Source: Porticoccaceae bacterium
GTDB taxonomy: Bacteria > Pseudomonadota > Gammaproteobacteria > Pseudomonadales > Porticoccaceae
NCBI GenBank assembly: GCA_024644595.1
Contig: JAHEHL010000002.1
Coordinates: 351,774 to 415,773 of the forward strand
DNA length: 64,000 nucleotides
Direction of reading: 5' to 3'
The position numbers and the translations under genes are program-made. The notes below the pieces were generated by a model, which did no database searches, was not told where the DNA came from, and was given only the letters and a program-made list of their open reading frames with translations. Positions 37,240-48,525 of the stretch are shown one piece after another. Position 1 is the stretch's first letter, and every line of letters begins with the position of its first letter.

Positions 37240-38100
37240 TTATACAGCCGCTGCGCCACTGACAATTTCCGACAGCTCTTGGGTAATAGCTGCCTGGCGC
37301 GCTTTGTTATAAAGCAGTTGCAATTCATCTATCAGCTCACCGGCATTTTCGGTGGCATTTTTCATTGCGAGCATTCGTGCTGCCTGCTCGCAGGCTTTAT
37401 TCTCTACAACGCCCTGATAAACCTGTGATTCGATATAGCGAATCAACAGCCCATCGAGCAGCTCCTTGGCATCCGGCTCGTAGATGTAATCCCAGTGATG
37501 CTTAAGGCTAGCGTCATCAGTTGACTCAAGGGGCAACAGTTGATCGACTGTAGGGGTCTGAGTCATGGTGTTAACAAACTCGTTGTTGACCACATAGAGC
37601 TTATCGATACGCCCTTCGTCGTAGGCGTCGAGCATAACCTTCACGCCACCAATCAGGTCTTGAGCATTGGGCTCGTCACCAATATCTTTCACTGCAGCAA
37701 CTATATTCGCGCCAATAGAACCAAAGAACCCTGACGCTTTGTTGCCAACAACACAAACTTCGACCTCAATGCCTTGGTCTGACCACACTTTCATCGACTT
37801 GAGTGCCGCCTTAAACAGGTTGATGTTAAGGCCACCACAGAGTCCACGATCGGTTGAAACCACAATATAGGCAACGCGCTTTACTTCACGCTGCTCCAAA
37901 TACTGATGTTTATACTCAGAGACAGCGCTGGCGATATGACTGACCACGCCGCGAATACGCTGGGCGTAGGGCTTGCCCAGGGCCATGCGGTCCTGGGCGC
38001 GTCGCATCTTACTCGCCGCAACCATTTCCATGGCGCTGGTGATTTTCTGCGTGCTGCCAATACTAGCAATTTTGGTTTTGACTTCTTTTCCGATTGCCAT
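37240..38100 (-). CDS. atpG: ATP synthase gamma subunit
   Basis: 286 residues. The N-terminal helix ([20 protein letters not shown], then [16 protein letters not shown]) and the C-terminal helix ([20 protein letters not shown]) form the rotor coiled coil. The Rossmann-like middle ([12 protein letters not shown]) is conserved. It is the rotating central shaft of F1. Confidence 0.97.
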   Translation of the reverse strand: MAIGKEVKTKIASIGSTQKITSAMEMVAASKMRRAQDRMALGKPYAQRIRGVVSHIASAVSEYKHQYLEQREVKRVAYIVVSTDRGLCGGLNINLFKAALKSMKVWSDQGIEVEVCVVGNKASGFFGSIGANIVAAVKDIGDEPNAQDLIGGVKVMLDAYDEGRIDKLYVVNNEFVNTMTQTPTVDQLLPLESTDDASLKHHWDYIYEPDAKELLDGLLIRYIESQVYQGVVENKACEQAARMLAMKNATENAGELIDELQLLYNKARQAAITQELSEIVSGAAAV

Positions 38101-38127
38101 TTCTTATGCCTGTCTGATTACAGTAAC

Positions 38128-39672
38128 TTACCAGGTTTGTGTCGCAACAAACTTGTCCAGCGCAGCCTTGAATCCCGCCGCGATGTCGTCGTTGTAATCA
38201 CCCGATGCATTAATTTGACTCATCAGATCGCCATGCTCAGCTTTCATATACGAGAGCAGGGCCGCTTCAAAATCACCAATTTTGCTAACTTCAACTGACT
38301 TGAGGAAGCCGTTGTCTGCTGCGTAGACCATCACGCCCATTTCGGCGATAGTCTGCGGAGAGTACTGCTTCTGCTTCATCAGTTCAGTCACACGCTCGCC
38401 GTGATCAAGCTGAGCTTTAGTTGCTTCATCAAGGTCTGAGGCGAACTGAGAGAATGCAGCCAGTTCACGATACTGGGCCAACGCGGTACGAATGCCGCCG
38501 GAGAGTTTCTTGATAATTTTGGTTTGTGCTGCACCACCTACACGAGATACTGAGATACCAGCATTCATCGCAGGTCGAATGCCCGCATTAAACATGTCCG
38601 CTTCAAGGAAGATCTGACCATCAGTAATCGAAATTACGTTGGTAGGTACAAAGGCAGAGACGTCACCAGCCTGAGTTTCAATTACCGGCAAGGCGGTCAA
38701 AGAACCGGTCTTGCCCTTAACTTCACCATTGGTAAATTTTTCTACGTAATCGGCGTTAACACGTGCCGCGCGCTCCAACAAACGGGAGTGCAAATAGAAA
38801 ACGTCACCAGGATAGGCTTCACGACCCGGAGGACGCTTCAGCAACAGTGAGATCTGACGGTAGGCCCAGGCCTGCTTGGTCAAATCATCATAGATAATCA
38901 GTGCGTCTTGACCGCGGTCACGATAATACTCACCCATGGAGCAACCGGCAAACGGCGCCAGGAACTGCATCGCAGCAGGGTCAGAGGCCGTCGCCGCGAC
39001 AACCGTGGTGTGCTCCATCGCGCCGTGCTCTTCGAGCTTGCGCACAACAGCAGCCACCGAAGAGGCCTTCTGGCCAACAGCGACATAGATACATTTAATG
39101 CCGGAGCCTTTCTGGTTGATGATCGCATCAACCGCAATCGCCGTCTTACCGATCTGGCGGTCACCAATAATCAGTTCGCGCTGGCCGCGACCGATTGGCA
39201 CCATGGCGTCAATCGCTTTTAGACCAATCTGCACAGGCTGATCGACTGACTGACGCTCAATAACGCCTGGCGCTACTTTTTCGAGCGCATCGCTGAGCGC
39301 GGCGTTAACCGGACCTTTACCGTCAATCGGGTTACCCAGAGCGTCGACTACGCGACCTTCCAACTCAGGCCCAACGGGAACTTCCAATACACGTCCAGTG
39401 CATCGGGCTTTTTGTCCTTCGGCCAGTGCCTGGTAGTCACCCAAAACCACGGCGCCGACTGAATCGCGCTCGAGGTTAAGTGCCATACCGTAGACACCGC
39501 CATCGAATTCGATCATTTCGCCATACATCACGTCAGCAAGACCGTGGATACGAATGATACCGTCCGATACGGAAACAATGGTGCCCTCATTTTGGGCTTC
39601 TGACGAAATATTAAGGTTGTCGATGCGACTCTTAATGATTTCGCTGATTTCTGATGGATTCAGTTGCTGCAT
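38128..39672 (-). CDS. atpA: ATP synthase alpha subunit
   Basis: 514 residues, close to the 513 of E. coli. The nucleotide-binding P-loop is GDRQIGKTA, with the following YVAVGQKAS and the [14 protein letters not shown]-type signature seen as [17 protein letters not shown]. It forms the non-catalytic nucleotide sites of F1 and contributes the arginine finger. Confidence 0.98.
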   Translation of the reverse strand: MQQLNPSEISEIIKSRIDNLNISSEAQNEGTIVSVSDGIIRIHGLADVMYGEMIEFDGGVYGMALNLERDSVGAVVLGDYQALAEGQKARCTGRVLEVPVGPELEGRVVDALGNPIDGKGPVNAALSDALEKVAPGVIERQSVDQPVQIGLKAIDAMVPIGRGQRELIIGDRQIGKTAIAVDAIINQKGSGIKCIYVAVGQKASSVAAVVRKLEEHGAMEHTTVVAATASDPAAMQFLAPFAGCSMGEYYRDRGQDALIIYDDLTKQAWAYRQISLLLKRPPGREAYPGDVFYLHSRLLERAARVNADYVEKFTNGEVKGKTGSLTALPVIETQAGDVSAFVPTNVISITDGQIFLEADMFNAGIRPAMNAGISVSRVGGAAQTKIIKKLSGGIRTALAQYRELAAFSQFASDLDEATKAQLDHGERVTELMKQKQYSPQTIAEMGVMVYAADNGFLKSVEVSKIGDFEAALLSYMKAEHGDLMSQINASGDYNDDIAAGFKAALDKFVATQTW

Positions 39673-39689
39673 GCTTAGGCCTCAAATCC

Positions 39690-40226
39690 TTAGGAGTGTA
39701 ATGACTCGGCGAGTTTGGCCAAACGGCCACGAATGGACCCGTCAATAACGGTGTCCCCGGCGCGTATAACCGCACCACCCAGCAAGCTCTTATCTAAACG
39801 AACCTGCATATTTACTTTGCGCTCCAGCTTCGCACTCAATGCGTCGCTGAGCATCTGTTGTTGACCAGCGTCCAGCTCTAGAGCCGCTGTCACTTCAACA
39901 TCAATCGCTTTTTCGCGATTGGCTTTCAAAATATCAAACTGGTGCGAAATCTCAGGCAATAACTGGAGTCGGCGATTTTCAGAAAGAACGACCAAAAAGT
40001 TCTTGCCCTGTTCACTGAGCTCGTCGCCACAGATAGCGATCAACTGCTCAACCTGCTGACCTGCCGTAATGCTCGGCGAGCTCAATAGCTGCACAACATT
40101 AGCGTGCTGAGCAACCGCTGCGGCAAGTGCCAGGCTTTGCGACCAGCCCTGCAAATCACCTGCACTGGCGGCATACTCAAAAGCCGCTTTCGCGTAGGGG
40201 CGAGCTAAGGTGCTCAATTCTGCCAT
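39690..40226 (-). CDS. atpH: ATP synthase delta subunit
   Basis: 178 residues. The N-terminal domain begins LARPYAKAAFEYAASAGDLQ, and the C-terminal signature DKSLLGGAVIRAGDTVIDGS is diagnostic. It links F1 to the peripheral stalk formed by two b subunits. It starts 12 bases after atpF ends. Confidence 0.96.
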   Translation of the reverse strand: MAELSTLARPYAKAAFEYAASAGDLQGWSQSLALAAAVAQHANVVQLLSSPSITAGQQVEQLIAICGDELSEQGKNFLVVLSENRRLQLLPEISHQFDILKANREKAIDVEVTAALELDAGQQQMLSDALSAKLERKVNMQVRLDKSLLGGAVIRAGDTVIDGSIRGRLAKLAESLHS

Positions 40227-40238
40227 GATTAACCTCGG

Positions 40239-40709
40239 TTACAGCTGTGCTGCCAGTTTGTCGACCAATGCGCGATTGGCTTTTTCATCAATTGATGCTT
40301 CGAGTACTTTCTCAGCACCAGCCAGGGCCAACCCCGCAACAGTAGCGCGTAGCTCTTCCTTGGCGCGATTGACTTCCTGTTCAATCTCGGCTTCAGCCGC
40401 AACCTTCAGACGATCACCTTCGGCGCGCGCCTGAGTTTTGGCTTCATCAACAATCTGATTCGCGCGCTTGTTAGCCTGATCAACGATGCCCGCCGCTTCT
40501 TGCTTAGCTTCTTTCATTTGATCAGTGGCTTTGTTTTGCGCCAGTTCGAGATCGCGCATAGCACGATCAGCAGCATCAAGACCGTCGGCGATTTTTTTCT
40601 GTCGCTCTTCCATTGCTTCAATAATGACCGGCCATACAAACTTCATGCAGAACCACACAAAGAATGCAAAAGTCACCATTTGACCAAAAAGCGTTAGATT
40701 AATATTCAC
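40239..40709 (-). CDS. atpF: ATP synthase b subunit
   Basis: 156 residues, the same length as E. coli AtpF. The N-terminal membrane helix ([20 protein letters not shown]) is followed by a long charged helix that dimerises as the peripheral stalk. The conserved start MNINLTL fits the family. Confidence 0.96.
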   Translation of the reverse strand: MNINLTLFGQMVTFAFFVWFCMKFVWPVIIEAMEERQKKIADGLDAADRAMRDLELAQNKATDQMKEAKQEAAGIVDQANKRANQIVDEAKTQARAEGDRLKVAAEAEIEQEVNRAKEELRATVAGLALAGAEKVLEASIDEKANRALVDKLAAQL

Positions 40710-40755
40710 GCCAATACCTCGTTAAAGAATGGATTAATTTTCGCCAACCGCTTTG

Positions 40756-41010
<255 letters not shown>

Positions 41011-41036
41011 TCAGTCATTAAAAATTAACAGTAAAA

Positions 41037-42113
<1,077 letters not shown>

Positions 42114-42169
42114 TCAACTGGTTCTAAACGGGTTTATGCTCACTGTTAATAGAGCGTTATTTTTAGCGG

Positions 42170-42550
42170 CTAGTGTTTCAGTAACATGAAAACAATCAAA
42201 CTCTGAGCCAAAATCATTATTGCAAACGAGCAAAACAGGGCCCCGACATGAAGCGGGGCAACTGTTATAAATACACAAGCAAACAGCGCCGCTGTTAAAA
42301 CGACCTTACCAGTCTCACCCCAGTACATAGCCCGGACAATGGAATGCACCTGCCGAGCCCCTACAAACCTGAATGCTTGGCGTGCAAACCAGACTTGAGG
42401 GCCTATTTGAATCACGCCACCAAGCAGCACCGAGTACGCGAGCACCGGGCCCGATGTTAACAGTGCAGCTGCAACAGGCAGGAGCAACAGTAACTGGTAA
42501 AGTGCGACCTTCTTTGCCGCTAGAGCTACAGGTAATGAAATGGTGGCCAT
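42170..42550 (-). CDS. atpI: ATP synthase subunit I (AtpI)
   Basis: 126 residues with four hydrophobic segments. It begins the atp operon in the usual place before atpB. The sequence is only weakly conserved in this family. AtpI is thought to help c-ring assembly and is dispensable in E. coli. The LLTSGPVLAYSVLLGGVIQ and ALFCSFAIMILAQSLIVFML stretches fit the family. Confidence 0.85.
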   Translation of the reverse strand: MATISLPVALAAKKVALYQLLLLLPVAAALLTSGPVLAYSVLLGGVIQIGPQVWFARQAFRFVGARQVHSIVRAMYWGETGKVVLTAALFACVFITVAPLHVGALFCSFAIMILAQSLIVFMLLKH

Positions 42551-42824
42551 ATTTTTACTCTGACACCTACACCTTTATACCTTAAGCCTTTTCTTTACAC
42601 TGCCAGCAAAGGCTAAATCTCACAGCCAACCAGAGGATGATTTACTACCAACGGTGCTATAAGGTCTAAGCCCCATCTTCGGCGGCTGCGCATTATAGGT
42701 ATAGTAATGCTGATATTCAACACAGGATCGATTCAAAAAAAGGGAAAGTTCGGTCTCTGGCAAGCAAACTGTTGGTCAATATTTAGATCACTGTTGAGTT
42801 GCTTATCCATAAACGGGTAAAAGT
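42551..42824. other. Intergenic region between parB and atpI
   Basis: A 274-base gap, AT-rich, that must carry the atp operon promoter (leftward) and the end of the parAB transcript. TTATCCATA at 42803-42811 differs from the DnaA box TTATCCACA at one position. No clear terminator or promoter hexamer pair was recognised. Confidence 0.4.
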
Positions 42825-43709
42825 CTATTTTAGGTGGGCGAGAATACCCTCCAATTCGTCAACACTATTGTATTTAAACAGCAGCCTGCCGCCTCCTTTT
42901 GCCCCATGCTGAATACTCACCGGCACGCCCAGTTTTTCGGACAATTCGTTTTCCAAATATTTAATATCTGGGCTGTTCTGGGTTTCTGTCATGGTTTTTG
43001 GGCGGCTGCCAGACTGAAGTTTTTTGATCAACGCCTCGGTCTGACGCACAGTCATACTGCTGCCAACAACCGTTCGCGCTGCATTAACCTGAACGGATCC
43101 CTCCAGTGCGAGCAAGCACTTGGCATGGCCCAATTCAAGGTCGCCGCGTTCGAGCAGTTTCTGAACCTCTAACTGGAGGCTGGTCAACCGCATGAGGTTA
43201 GTCACCGCGGAGCGCGACTTGCCTACCGCATCAGCAACTTGCTGTTGGGTCAACTGAAACTCTTGCTGCAGTCGCTGCAACGCCAGGCTCTCCTCCATTG
43301 CGTTGAGGTCCTCGCGCTGAATATTTTCAATCAAGGCCATCGCGATGGCTGCTTCATCAGTAACATCGCGGACAATAGCTGGAACCGAATCCAGTCCTGC
43401 CTGTTGAGCAGCGCGCCAACGACGTTCGCCAGCAATAATTTCGTAACGCTGATCGTCAATCTGTCGAACGACAAGTGGTTGCATCACGCCTTGGGTTCGA
43501 ATAGAGCTCGCCAGCTCCTCAAGCGCATCAGAATGAATATCCCGACGTGGTTGATACTTGCCCCTTTGCAATAGATCTACCGGCAGTTGTTTTAACTCCC
43601 CGTCAGCTATTGCGGGCTGCGCTGAGTCCGGCGCATCAAAGTCAGTGTTGTCAGCCATTCCAAGCAGGGCATCCAACCCCTTGCCAAGGCTTTGTCGTTT
43701 TGTTGCCAT
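42825..43709 (-). CDS. parB: Chromosome partitioning protein ParB
   Basis: 294 residues. The ParB/Srx domain carries the CTPase motif GERRWRAAQQAG, the helix-turn-helix follows (LTQQQVADAVGKSRSAVTNL) and a C-terminal dimerisation region ends the protein (ENELSEKLGVPVSIQHG). It binds parS sites and spreads as CTP-driven clamps. Two parS-like palindromes lie in recF at 55539 and 56166. It follows parA by four bases. Confidence 0.96.
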   Translation of the reverse strand: MATKRQSLGKGLDALLGMADNTDFDAPDSAQPAIADGELKQLPVDLLQRGKYQPRRDIHSDALEELASSIRTQGVMQPLVVRQIDDQRYEIIAGERRWRAAQQAGLDSVPAIVRDVTDEAAIAMALIENIQREDLNAMEESLALQRLQQEFQLTQQQVADAVGKSRSAVTNLMRLTSLQLEVQKLLERGDLELGHAKCLLALEGSVQVNAARTVVGSSMTVRQTEALIKKLQSGSRPKTMTETQNSPDIKYLENELSEKLGVPVSIQHGAKGGGRLLFKYNSVDELEGILAHLK

Positions 43710-43713
43710 AATC

Positions 43714-44529
43714 CTATTGTCCTGCTGTTGGTGATGGCGCCATTTCCGCCTGCGGCTCGGCGCCAGCTTTCGCTTGACGAAGAATTTCTCCCGCCAAAGC
43801 TAAATACGCGAGCGATCCCTTTGAGTTTCTGTCATACACCAAGGCCGGCAGACCATGGCTGGGCGCCTCAGCCAGTCGCACATTACGTGGAATACTGACA
43901 CGGTAAACGCGGCTGCCGAAATATTTTCTCAATTGCGCCGACACAGCATTAGTCAGACTGTTGCGCGGGTCGTACATGGTGCGCAAAATCCCCTCAATGC
44001 GAAGAGTGGGATTAATCAATTTGGCAATCTGTTTTATCGTGTTGTTCAGGGCCGACAACCCTTCCAACGCATAGTACTCGCACTGCATAGGGATAATCAC
44101 GCTGTTGCTAGCAACCAGTGCATTGACCGTCAGCATATTTAAAGAGGGCGGGCAGTCGATAATCACATAGTCATAGTTATTGGAAACACGTTTTAATGCA
44201 TGGCGCAGACGGGTTTCACGACCAATTTCCTGCATCAACTCCACTTCTGCGGCAACCAGATCGCCATTTGATGGCAACAGATGAATCTTTGCTTTTGGGC
44301 ACGGCACGATCACATCTTCTATTTGCGCTTTTTCCGTCAGCACATGGTAAATACTGTATTTACATTGGTGTTTATCAATTCCCACGCCCATGGTGCCGTT
44401 GCCCTGCGGGTCGAGATCGACGAGCAATACGCGCTGTTTATACGCAGCCAGAGACGCCGCTAAATTGACACTGGTGGTAGTTTTGCCAACGCCGCCTTTC
44501 TGATTTGCTATTGAGATGATTCGTGGCAC
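43714..44529 (-). CDS. parA: Chromosome partitioning ATPase ParA
   Basis: 271 residues. The deviant Walker A KGGVGKT (about 11-17) and LLVDLDPQGNGT mark a ParA/Soj-type ATPase of the chromosomal kind without an N-terminal helix-turn-helix. It drives origin segregation with ParB. It lies between rsmG and parB, the conserved near-origin arrangement. Confidence 0.96.
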   Translation of the reverse strand: MPRIISIANQKGGVGKTTTSVNLAASLAAYKQRVLLVDLDPQGNGTMGVGIDKHQCKYSIYHVLTEKAQIEDVIVPCPKAKIHLLPSNGDLVAAEVELMQEIGRETRLRHALKRVSNNYDYVIIDCPPSLNMLTVNALVASNSVIIPMQCEYYALEGLSALNNTIKQIAKLINPTLRIEGILRTMYDPRNSLTNAVSAQLRKYFGSRVYRVSIPRNVRLAEAPSHGLPALVYDRNSKGSLAYLALAGEILRQAKAGAEPQAEMAPSPTAGQ

Positions 44530-44556
44530 TGCTTTAACCTTTAAACTGTTTCGTTG

Positions 44557-45225
44557 TTACGCTTTTGGCGTTAATTGTTGGCGCTGACTGATAACGATCA
44601 AATGGCGTTCAGCTTCAACACCCGGAACCTGCAGCACATGTGATGCGTCGACCTTATAGTCTTTCACCACCTCACTCAACTCTGATTGCGGGAATTTACC
44701 TTTCATCGCCAGAAACTGGCCATTTGGTTTGAGTAGATGCTGGCACTTGTCGACCATATCCGAAACCGAGGTAAAGGCCCGGCTGATCACCGCATCATAA
44801 GCCTGATCTGGTTGATAGGCCTCAACTCTGGACTGTCTTTCTATGACATTGGAAAGCCCTAGATCGCACCGCACCTGAAACAAAAACCGGGTCTTCTTGC
44901 CATTGCTATCAACCAAGGTAAAGCGTCGCTGGGGAGACATAATTGCCAACGGTATGCCTGGCAGGCCGGCACCGGTGCCGACATCAACTAGACGTTCACC
45001 CTTCAAGTAGGGGAAAACGGCAAGACTATCAAGAAGATGTAAGGCGACCATCTGTTGAGGGTCGCGAATCGCGGTTAGGTTATACGCTTTATTCCAGCTG
45101 ATCAGAAGCTGCAAATAGGCCATTAATTGATCGCGCTGCTGTGGACTGTATTGTAAACCCATGCCTTGCATACCAGATTCAAGGAGGTTCATCAGCATTG
45201 GGCTGATGCTCAATTCACGCAGCAT
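44557..45225 (-). CDS. rsmG: 16S rRNA m7G527 methyltransferase
   Basis: 222 residues. The SAM-binding [16 protein letters not shown], with [13 protein letters not shown] before it, is the family signature. The first ATG (45225) overlaps the end of mnmG by 11 bases; an ATG nine codons later (45198) is an alternative start. It modifies 16S rRNA near the decoding centre. It forms a unit with mnmG. Confidence 0.95.
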   Translation of the reverse strand: MLRELSISPMLMNLLESGMQGMGLQYSPQQRDQLMAYLQLLISWNKAYNLTAIRDPQQMVALHLLDSLAVFPYLKGERLVDVGTGAGLPGIPLAIMSPQRRFTLVDSNGKKTRFLFQVRCDLGLSNVIERQSRVEAYQPDQAYDAVISRAFTSVSDMVDKCQHLLKPNGQFLAMKGKFPQSELSEVVKDYKVDASHVLQVPGVEAERHLIVISQRQQLTPKA

Positions 45226-47083
45226 GTTTTTTTAACTGCACAATTAACAATGAGATGGCAGCTGGGGTAACGCCGGGGATGCGGCTCGCGCGTGCCAATG
45301 TATCAGGAGCTGCTGCTGAGAGTTTCTGCTTGACCTCATTTGATAACCCCTTGACAGCTTGATAGTTAAAACCCTCAGGGATACGTGTTTTTTCATGGCG
45401 CCGCAAGCGATCAACCTCGTCTTGCTGACGGGTTATATAACCAGAGTATTTGGCGTCAATCTCTACCTGTTCAGCAATTTCCGGTTGAACAGGGTGCTCA
45501 GGGTAGAGTGATCCAATAAGCTGATAATTTATTTCCGGGCGCTTTAACAGCTCAAACAGCGAGTATTCGTGCGCGAGCTTGTTCTCAATATGCTGCGAAA
45601 GCTTTTCAGCAATATCGCTCGCAGGCTGAATCCAGGTACCCTTCAGACGCTGTCGTTCAAGCTCAATTGCTTCACGCTTTTCACTGAACAGTGCCCAGCG
45701 TCGATCATCAACCAATCCCAGCTCACGACCTTTCTCAGTTAGCCGCATATCGGCATTATCCTCTCGCAGCAATAACCGATATTCCGCTCGACTGGTAAAC
45801 ATTCTGTAAGGCTCCTGGGTACCCATACTAATCAGATCATCTACCAGCACACCTGTGTAGGCTACATCTCGACCCGGGCACCAACTCTCACGATCCTGAA
45901 CCAGTAATGCAGCATTGGTGCCAGCCAGCAGGCCCTGAGCAGCGGCTTCTTCGTAGCCAGTAGTACCGTTTATCTGGCCAGCAAAAAATAACCCTTTAAC
46001 CGCTTTGGTTTCAAGGGAGTACTTTAGGTCCTGCGGATTAAAGTAATCATACTCAATCGCATACCCTGGACGAGTGATATGAGCATTTTCAAAACCGTTT
46101 ATCGAACGCACTAACTCAATCTGAATATCAAAAGGGAGACTGGTAGAGATACCATTAGGATAGAGCTCATAAGTCTCCAAGCCCTCGGGCTCAATAAAAA
46201 TTTGATGCTGATCTTTATCGGCGAATCGAACCACCTTATCTTCGATCGACGGGCAGTATCGAGGCCCAACACCATCGATTACACCAGTGTAGAGCGGCGA
46301 GCGGTCCATACCGCTTTGAATAATTTCGTGGGTTCGGCTGTTGGTGTAGGTGATCCAGCAGCAAGTTTGCTGAGGATGTTGCTCCGCAGAGCCAATATAA
46401 GACATTACCGGTTCTGGCTTATCGCCCCACTGTTCAGGCAGTTGTTCAAAGTTGACGCTGCGTGCATCGATTCGCGGAGGCGTTCCTGTCTTTAGACGCT
46501 CAACCCTGAAAGGTAGTGATCTAAGGCGCTCAGACAGCTTTACCGCTGGCGGATCGCCGGCGCGCCCAGCGGAGTAATTTTGCATTCCAATATGAATCTT
46601 GCCAGCCAGAAACGTACCGGCCGTTACAACCACAGTTTTCGCCTTAAAGGTTAGTCCCATCTGCGTTATGACGCCCGTTACACGCTCTCCGTCCAATATA
46701 AGATCGTCAACCGCCTGCTGAAAGATTGTCAGGTTTTTCTGACTTTGAAGAATATTCAGGATCGCAGCTTTATACAAAACCCTGTCTGCTTGGGCTCGAG
46801 TTGCTCTTACAGCTGGACCTTTACGCGAATTAAGTACTCTGAATTGGATGCCACCAAGATCTGTTGCCGTTGCCATCGCGCCGCCTAAGGCGTCTATTTC
46901 TTTAACCAAATGGCTCTTCCCGATCCCACCAATAGCTGGGTTACACGACATGGCACCTAGGGTTTCCATATTATGGGTCAATAGCAACGTGCGACAACCC
47001 ATACGCGCAGCTGCCAGGCAGGCCTCAGTGCCTGCATGGCCGCCGCCAACAACAATTACATCGAAAGAATCAGGGTAAAGCAT
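45215..47083 (-). CDS. mnmG: tRNA uridine-5-carboxymethylaminomethyl synthesis subunit MnmG
   Basis: 622 residues. The FAD-binding [19 protein letters not shown] starts the protein and [18 protein letters not shown] follows, both diagnostic. It works with MnmE (encoded at 50347) on wobble uridine 34. Transcription runs away from the origin gap at 47084-47727. Confidence 0.97.
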   Translation of the reverse strand: MLYPDSFDVIVVGGGHAGTEACLAAARMGCRTLLLTHNMETLGAMSCNPAIGGIGKSHLVKEIDALGGAMATATDLGGIQFRVLNSRKGPAVRATRAQADRVLYKAAILNILQSQKNLTIFQQAVDDLILDGERVTGVITQMGLTFKAKTVVVTAGTFLAGKIHIGMQNYSAGRAGDPPAVKLSERLRSLPFRVERLKTGTPPRIDARSVNFEQLPEQWGDKPEPVMSYIGSAEQHPQQTCCWITYTNSRTHEIIQSGMDRSPLYTGVIDGVGPRYCPSIEDKVVRFADKDQHQIFIEPEGLETYELYPNGISTSLPFDIQIELVRSINGFENAHITRPGYAIEYDYFNPQDLKYSLETKAVKGLFFAGQINGTTGYEEAAAQGLLAGTNAALLVQDRESWCPGRDVAYTGVLVDDLISMGTQEPYRMFTSRAEYRLLLREDNADMRLTEKGRELGLVDDRRWALFSEKREAIELERQRLKGTWIQPASDIAEKLSQHIENKLAHEYSLFELLKRPEINYQLIGSLYPEHPVQPEIAEQVEIDAKYSGYITRQQDEVDRLRRHEKTRIPEGFNYQAVKGLSNEVKQKLSAAAPDTLARASRIPGVTPAAISLLIVQLKKHAA

Positions 47084-47727
47084 AAAATGAAATCTACAGC
47101 GTATGGAAACGAGGCCGCCATTATACGTGGGACTGATTAAAGTTTAATCACTTTATTTTTTTGCTTTTGGGAAATAGCTTATTAGTAAAGTATTAGTTAA
47201 TTAACCTTGTTAAATAGTATGTATGGTTATTATTGTTATTGTTAGCAGAGCTACATTTTGTGGGTAAGATTAAAAAACAATTAAATATCAAAAGGTTAAA
47301 GATAAAAACCAATTGTAAAACACTGTTTACTGATGAACTATCAGCCTGTATTAGCAGTGTCGGGCTTTGTATAAATATTGAGGCTAAATCGAAGTCTGCT
47401 GGATATGGTGCTTTTCTGTGGATGGTTTTTAATTTTGTAAACCGGTCACCCACAGGTTAGCGTTGTTTTGCCGGCTCAGGTGCTATGTCTGGGGATATCT
47501 TGTGGGCTTTTTGAGGGTAGTTGGCTCTCAACCCTGTGGGGCTCCGTGTCGGCCCACCCTTTTTAAGAGAAACCTGGATTTTAAATAAGGACTATTTTTA
47601 TATTAATCATTGAATCAATGGGGGATTTTCATTAAACTCCCGCGCCCTGACACCTTTAAGGCCTAATGATTAGCGTTGAGGTGTTGACAGGTAATAGATA
47701 TTTTAGACTTTTGTCGGATTAGACGTT
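47084..47727. other. AT-rich gap between divergent mnmG and rpmH, candidate origin region
   Basis: This 644-base gap is where coding direction switches from leftward (mnmG-parB, atp) to rightward (rpmH-gyrB). It is AT-rich, with TTATTATTGTTATTGTTA near 47227. There are two clean palindromes: TGATTAAA-G-TTTAATCA (47134-47150) and GTTAATTAAC (47196-47205). TGTGGGTAA (47259) is one base from a reverse DnaA box; TGTGGATGG (47417) is two off. A GC hairpin with CCTTTTT (about 47533-47564) may be a rightward terminator or leader. TTGACA at 47684 precedes rpmH, but without a good -10. No convincing protein is encoded; the short frames at 47193-47460 have atypical composition. Confidence 0.55.
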
Positions 47728-47862
47728 ATGAAAAGAACATTTCAACCAAGCGTATTAAAGCGTAAACGCACACACGGTTTTAGAGCTCGTATGGCAACTG
47801 CAGGCGGTCGCGCCGTGTTGAATCGTCGTCGCGCCAAAGGCCGCAAGCGCTTAGCAGCTTAA
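47728..47862 (+). CDS. rpmH: 50S ribosomal protein L34
   Basis: 44 residues ([20 protein letters not shown] onward), very basic, identical in style to other L34 proteins. It leads rpmH-rnpA-yidD-yidC. In E. coli and Pseudomonas rpmH is divergent from dnaA; here it points the same way as dnaA. Confidence 0.98.
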   Translation: MKRTFQPSVLKRKRTHGFRARMATAGGRAVLNRRRAKGRKRLAA

Positions 47863-47880
47863 GTGCTATCAGGGCGTTTT

Positions 47881-48255
47881 ATGCCCAGAGCTAACTTCGG
47901 TAAAAATCGACGCTTACTCAAGTCCTTCGAATATAAAGAAGTATTTGATAACAACAGTGTTCGAGTTGCTCATCCCAATCTTCTGATACTCGCTGAACCC
48001 AACGGCACGGAAACGTCGCGGTTGGGGTTAGTTATTGGTAAAAAAAATGTTCCCACAGCTGTCGCTCGCAACCGTGTCAAGCGCGTAGTACGCGAACGGT
48101 TCCGGAGTACGTCACTGCCTGTTGGTATCGATCTTGTGTTTCTTGCTCGCAAAGATCTTGGTGCTCTCTCAACTAAAGATATGGCTGCTCTAATTGAACA
48201 TACCTGGGTAAGACTTCGAGCGCAGCTTGATAAGGTGAATGTTGGCCATGCGTAA
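47881..48255 (+). CDS. rnpA: Ribonuclease P protein component
   Basis: 124 residues from the ATG at 47881, preceded by AGGG. A GTG six codons upstream directly abuts rpmH and is less likely. The RNP motif [14 protein letters not shown] and the N-terminal [17 protein letters not shown] are diagnostic. It supports tRNA 5' processing with the RNase P RNA, which is not in this window. Confidence 0.95.
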   Translation: MPRANFGKNRRLLKSFEYKEVFDNNSVRVAHPNLLILAEPNGTETSRLGLVIGKKNVPTAVARNRVKRVVRERFRSTSLPVGIDLVFLARKDLGALSTKDMAALIEHTWVRLRAQLDKVNVGHA

Positions 48256-48520
48256 ACTGGTTGTTGCTCTCATCAAAGGGTACCAGTATGCGATCAGCCC
48301 GCTGCTCGGTTCCAATTGTCGTTTTCATCCCAGCTGTTCCAATTATGCGGAAGAAGCCTTTCGACGCTTTGGTGTGATAAAAGGGGGTTATCTTACGGTG
48401 ATTAGGATAGTAAAATGCCAGCCTTTCCATTCAGGGGGTTACGATCCGGTGCTGCCGGTAGAACATTCTGGTAAATCGGATGCTACAAACGCCATAAACG
48501 ATCATCACACAGGATCATAA
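48248..48520 (+). CDS. yidD: Membrane protein insertion efficiency factor YidD
   Basis: 90 residues from the ATG at 48248 ([20 protein letters not shown]). An ATG three codons earlier (48239) is possible, but AAGGTG lies at the better distance from 48248. The Cys-rich signature [20 protein letters not shown] is diagnostic. It is a small amphipathic membrane-associated protein that aids YidC-dependent insertion. It overlaps rnpA by 8 bases. Confidence 0.92.
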   Translation: MRKLVVALIKGYQYAISPLLGSNCRFHPSCSNYAEEAFRRFGVIKGGYLTVIRIVKCQPFHSGGYDPVLPVEHSGKSDATNAINDHHTGS

Positions 48521-48525
48521 ATAGA

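Noticed and set aside
47193-47460. Two short open frames on opposite strands in the mnmG-rpmH gap
   Set aside because: They overlap each other, have Asn/Lys/Ile-rich composition typical of AT-rich non-coding DNA and lack ribosome-binding sites.
47533-47564. GC hairpin with T tract before rpmH as a definite terminator
   Set aside because: The stem needs a bulged base, and there is no supported rightward gene before it; mentioned only within the intergenic entry.
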